Assembly: GCF_001540865.1 (NCBI RefSeq)
Contig: NC_033623.1
Location: 15,230,955 to 15,294,954 of the forward strand
Length of the DNA stretch: 64,000 nucleotides
Direction: 5' to 3'
DNA from: Ananas comosus
Lineage: Eukaryota; Streptophyta; Magnoliopsida; Poales; Bromeliaceae
Shown here: positions 62,789 through 64,000 of the stretch, one piece after another
Layout: each line of letters starts with the position of its first letter
Position numbering within the stretch: position 1 is the first letter of the stretch
Notes under the pieces: generated by a model
Seen by the model: the letters and a program-made list of their open reading frames with translations, nothing else
The model's database searches: none
What the model was told of the DNA's origin: nothing
Position numbers and translations under genes: made by a program

Positions 62789-63916
62789 GGTTGCGTTTGG
62801 TTGAGGTATAAGTAAGAATTACTTGTTCCAAAAGATAGGTACAAGTTCAGATATAAGTAAGAACTAGACCAATTTTATGTTTGGATGAAAATTGAGTTGT
62901 TCCTAAGAATAAGGTAAATAGCGTTTGGATGGTTAAATTGGAACAAGAGATATAAAAGTTATAATTTGAAATTAAAATTATATTATCTAATTAATTAACA
63001 TCAAAATATTACTTAAAAATAAATAATAAATAAATTATTAATAAATAATTATAAATAATAATAATAATTAATTATTAATTATTAATTATTAATTATTATC
63101 ATTAATTAATTATTATTAATTATTTATAATTATTTATAAGTAATAAATTAATTAATTATTAATAAATTATTAATAATTATTACTTAATTAATTAATTATT
63201 AATAATTATTAATAATTATTTATAAGTAATAAATTAATTAAAAATAATTATCTAATTATTAATAATTAATTATAAATCATTATTAATAAATAATAATTAT
63301 TATTTAATTATTAATTATTAATAATAAATTACTAATAATATCGATTATCTAATTAATAAGAATAATTATTTTATTTTATTATTAATTAATAATTAAATAA
63401 TAATATTAATAATTAATTATAAGTAATAAATTAATTAATAATAATTATCTAATTATTAATAATTAATTATAAATAATAAATTAATAATAATATCGATTAT
63501 CTATTTCTTAAGAATAATAATTATTAATAATTATTATTTAATTAATAAATATTAATAAATAATAATTATTAAATTAATAATTATTATTATCTAATTATAA
63601 ATAATTAATTATAATTAATTAATTAATTATTTATTTTATTATTTAAGCAATAGATAATAATTCAAATATATTAATTAGATTAATTAATAATTTACTATCA
63701 TTAAAATTTAAATTTAGATTTAATTAACCTTGTTCTCATTCGGGAACAAGCTTGTTCCAGAAAAAAGGTAGAACAGTAGTTCCAGCCAGTTTCAGTCTTT
63801 TACCAGCTAGTTCCAAAAATTCGAAAACTATTGTTCTCGGGTATCAAACATTGCGTTTGGTAACAAAGGGGGAACAAGGGCTTATTCTCCCCCTTGTTCT
63901 CGAACCAAACGTTACC
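62789..63916. mobile_element. Harbinger-type non-autonomous element with a nearly pure A/T core
   Basis: Ends GGTTGCGTTTGGTT and (complement) GGTAACGTTTGGTT, flanked by TAA on both sides (62786-62788, 63917-63919). Subterminal regions repeat TTGTTCC / GGAACAA words. The core, about 62990-63700, is almost entirely A and T in TAAT/TTAAT patterns. No transposase. Confidence 0.65.
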
Positions 63917-64000
63917 TAAAAGTTTTAAACCCGGCATCGAATTTGATTATATCCGATTATGGGAGAAGAGGATTGCGATCAATCGAGACATATGAATAGA

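Overview
This is plant nuclear DNA. It has spliced genes, very AT-rich intergenic sequence with many (TA)n tracts, and small non-autonomous transposons. The single-exon transcription-factor genes are very GC-rich. The oleosin closely resembles the 16-kDa (L-type) oleosins of grasses as I remember them. I infer a commelinid monocot; Ananas (pineapple) is my best guess but is not proven. No bacterial or viral genes, CRISPR arrays or operons are visible. An 876-base N gap (33765-34640) and single Ns at 1749, 7463, 38468, 48015 and 56372 show a draft assembly.

Six protein-coding loci can be supported. (1) An ERF subfamily IXb transcription factor, minus, 7651-8547. (2) A two-exon UPF0565/C2orf69-type protein, minus, 16421-18028. 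(3) An ERF subfamily IXa transcription factor, plus, 29314-30261. (4) COP9 signalosome subunit 7, nine exons, minus, 39314-46120. All its splice phases close to give 256 residues. (5) An NRG2-like DUF630/DUF632 protein, plus, 50690-55743. It carries a one-base frame break near 50884 and lacks the start of DUF632 between 51708 and 51769. (6) An L-type oleosin, plus, 60441-61268, whose N-terminus holds 134 uninterrupted CAG (Gln) codons.

Layout: 1-7.5 kb is repeats, including a hAT-like element with younger MITEs nested inside it and three SINE copies. 7.6-9 kb is the first ERF and its promoter. 9-16 kb is gene-poor. 16.4-18 kb is the C2orf69-type gene. 18-29 kb is gene-poor, with Harbinger-type MITEs and decayed retroelement traces. 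29-30.3 kb is the second ERF. 30.5-38.5 kb is a repeat block: a tandem array, four MITE families and the N gap. 39-46 kb is CSN7, 50.6-56 kb the NRG2-like gene. A foldback with two 305-bp arms follows at 56.4-57 kb. 59-60 kb is a MITE cluster, 60-61.6 kb the oleosin with a seed-type promoter, and 62.8-63.9 kb a Harbinger-type element with an almost pure A/T core.

The genes do not form a pathway. The two ERFs are the only functionally related pair: both should bind GCC-box promoters in ethylene/defence responses, and their linkage recalls the IXa/IXb neighbour pairs in Arabidopsis. The most unusual items are the polyglutamine oleosin, the foldback, and the two breaks in the NRG2-like gene. Each could be real or an assembly fault.
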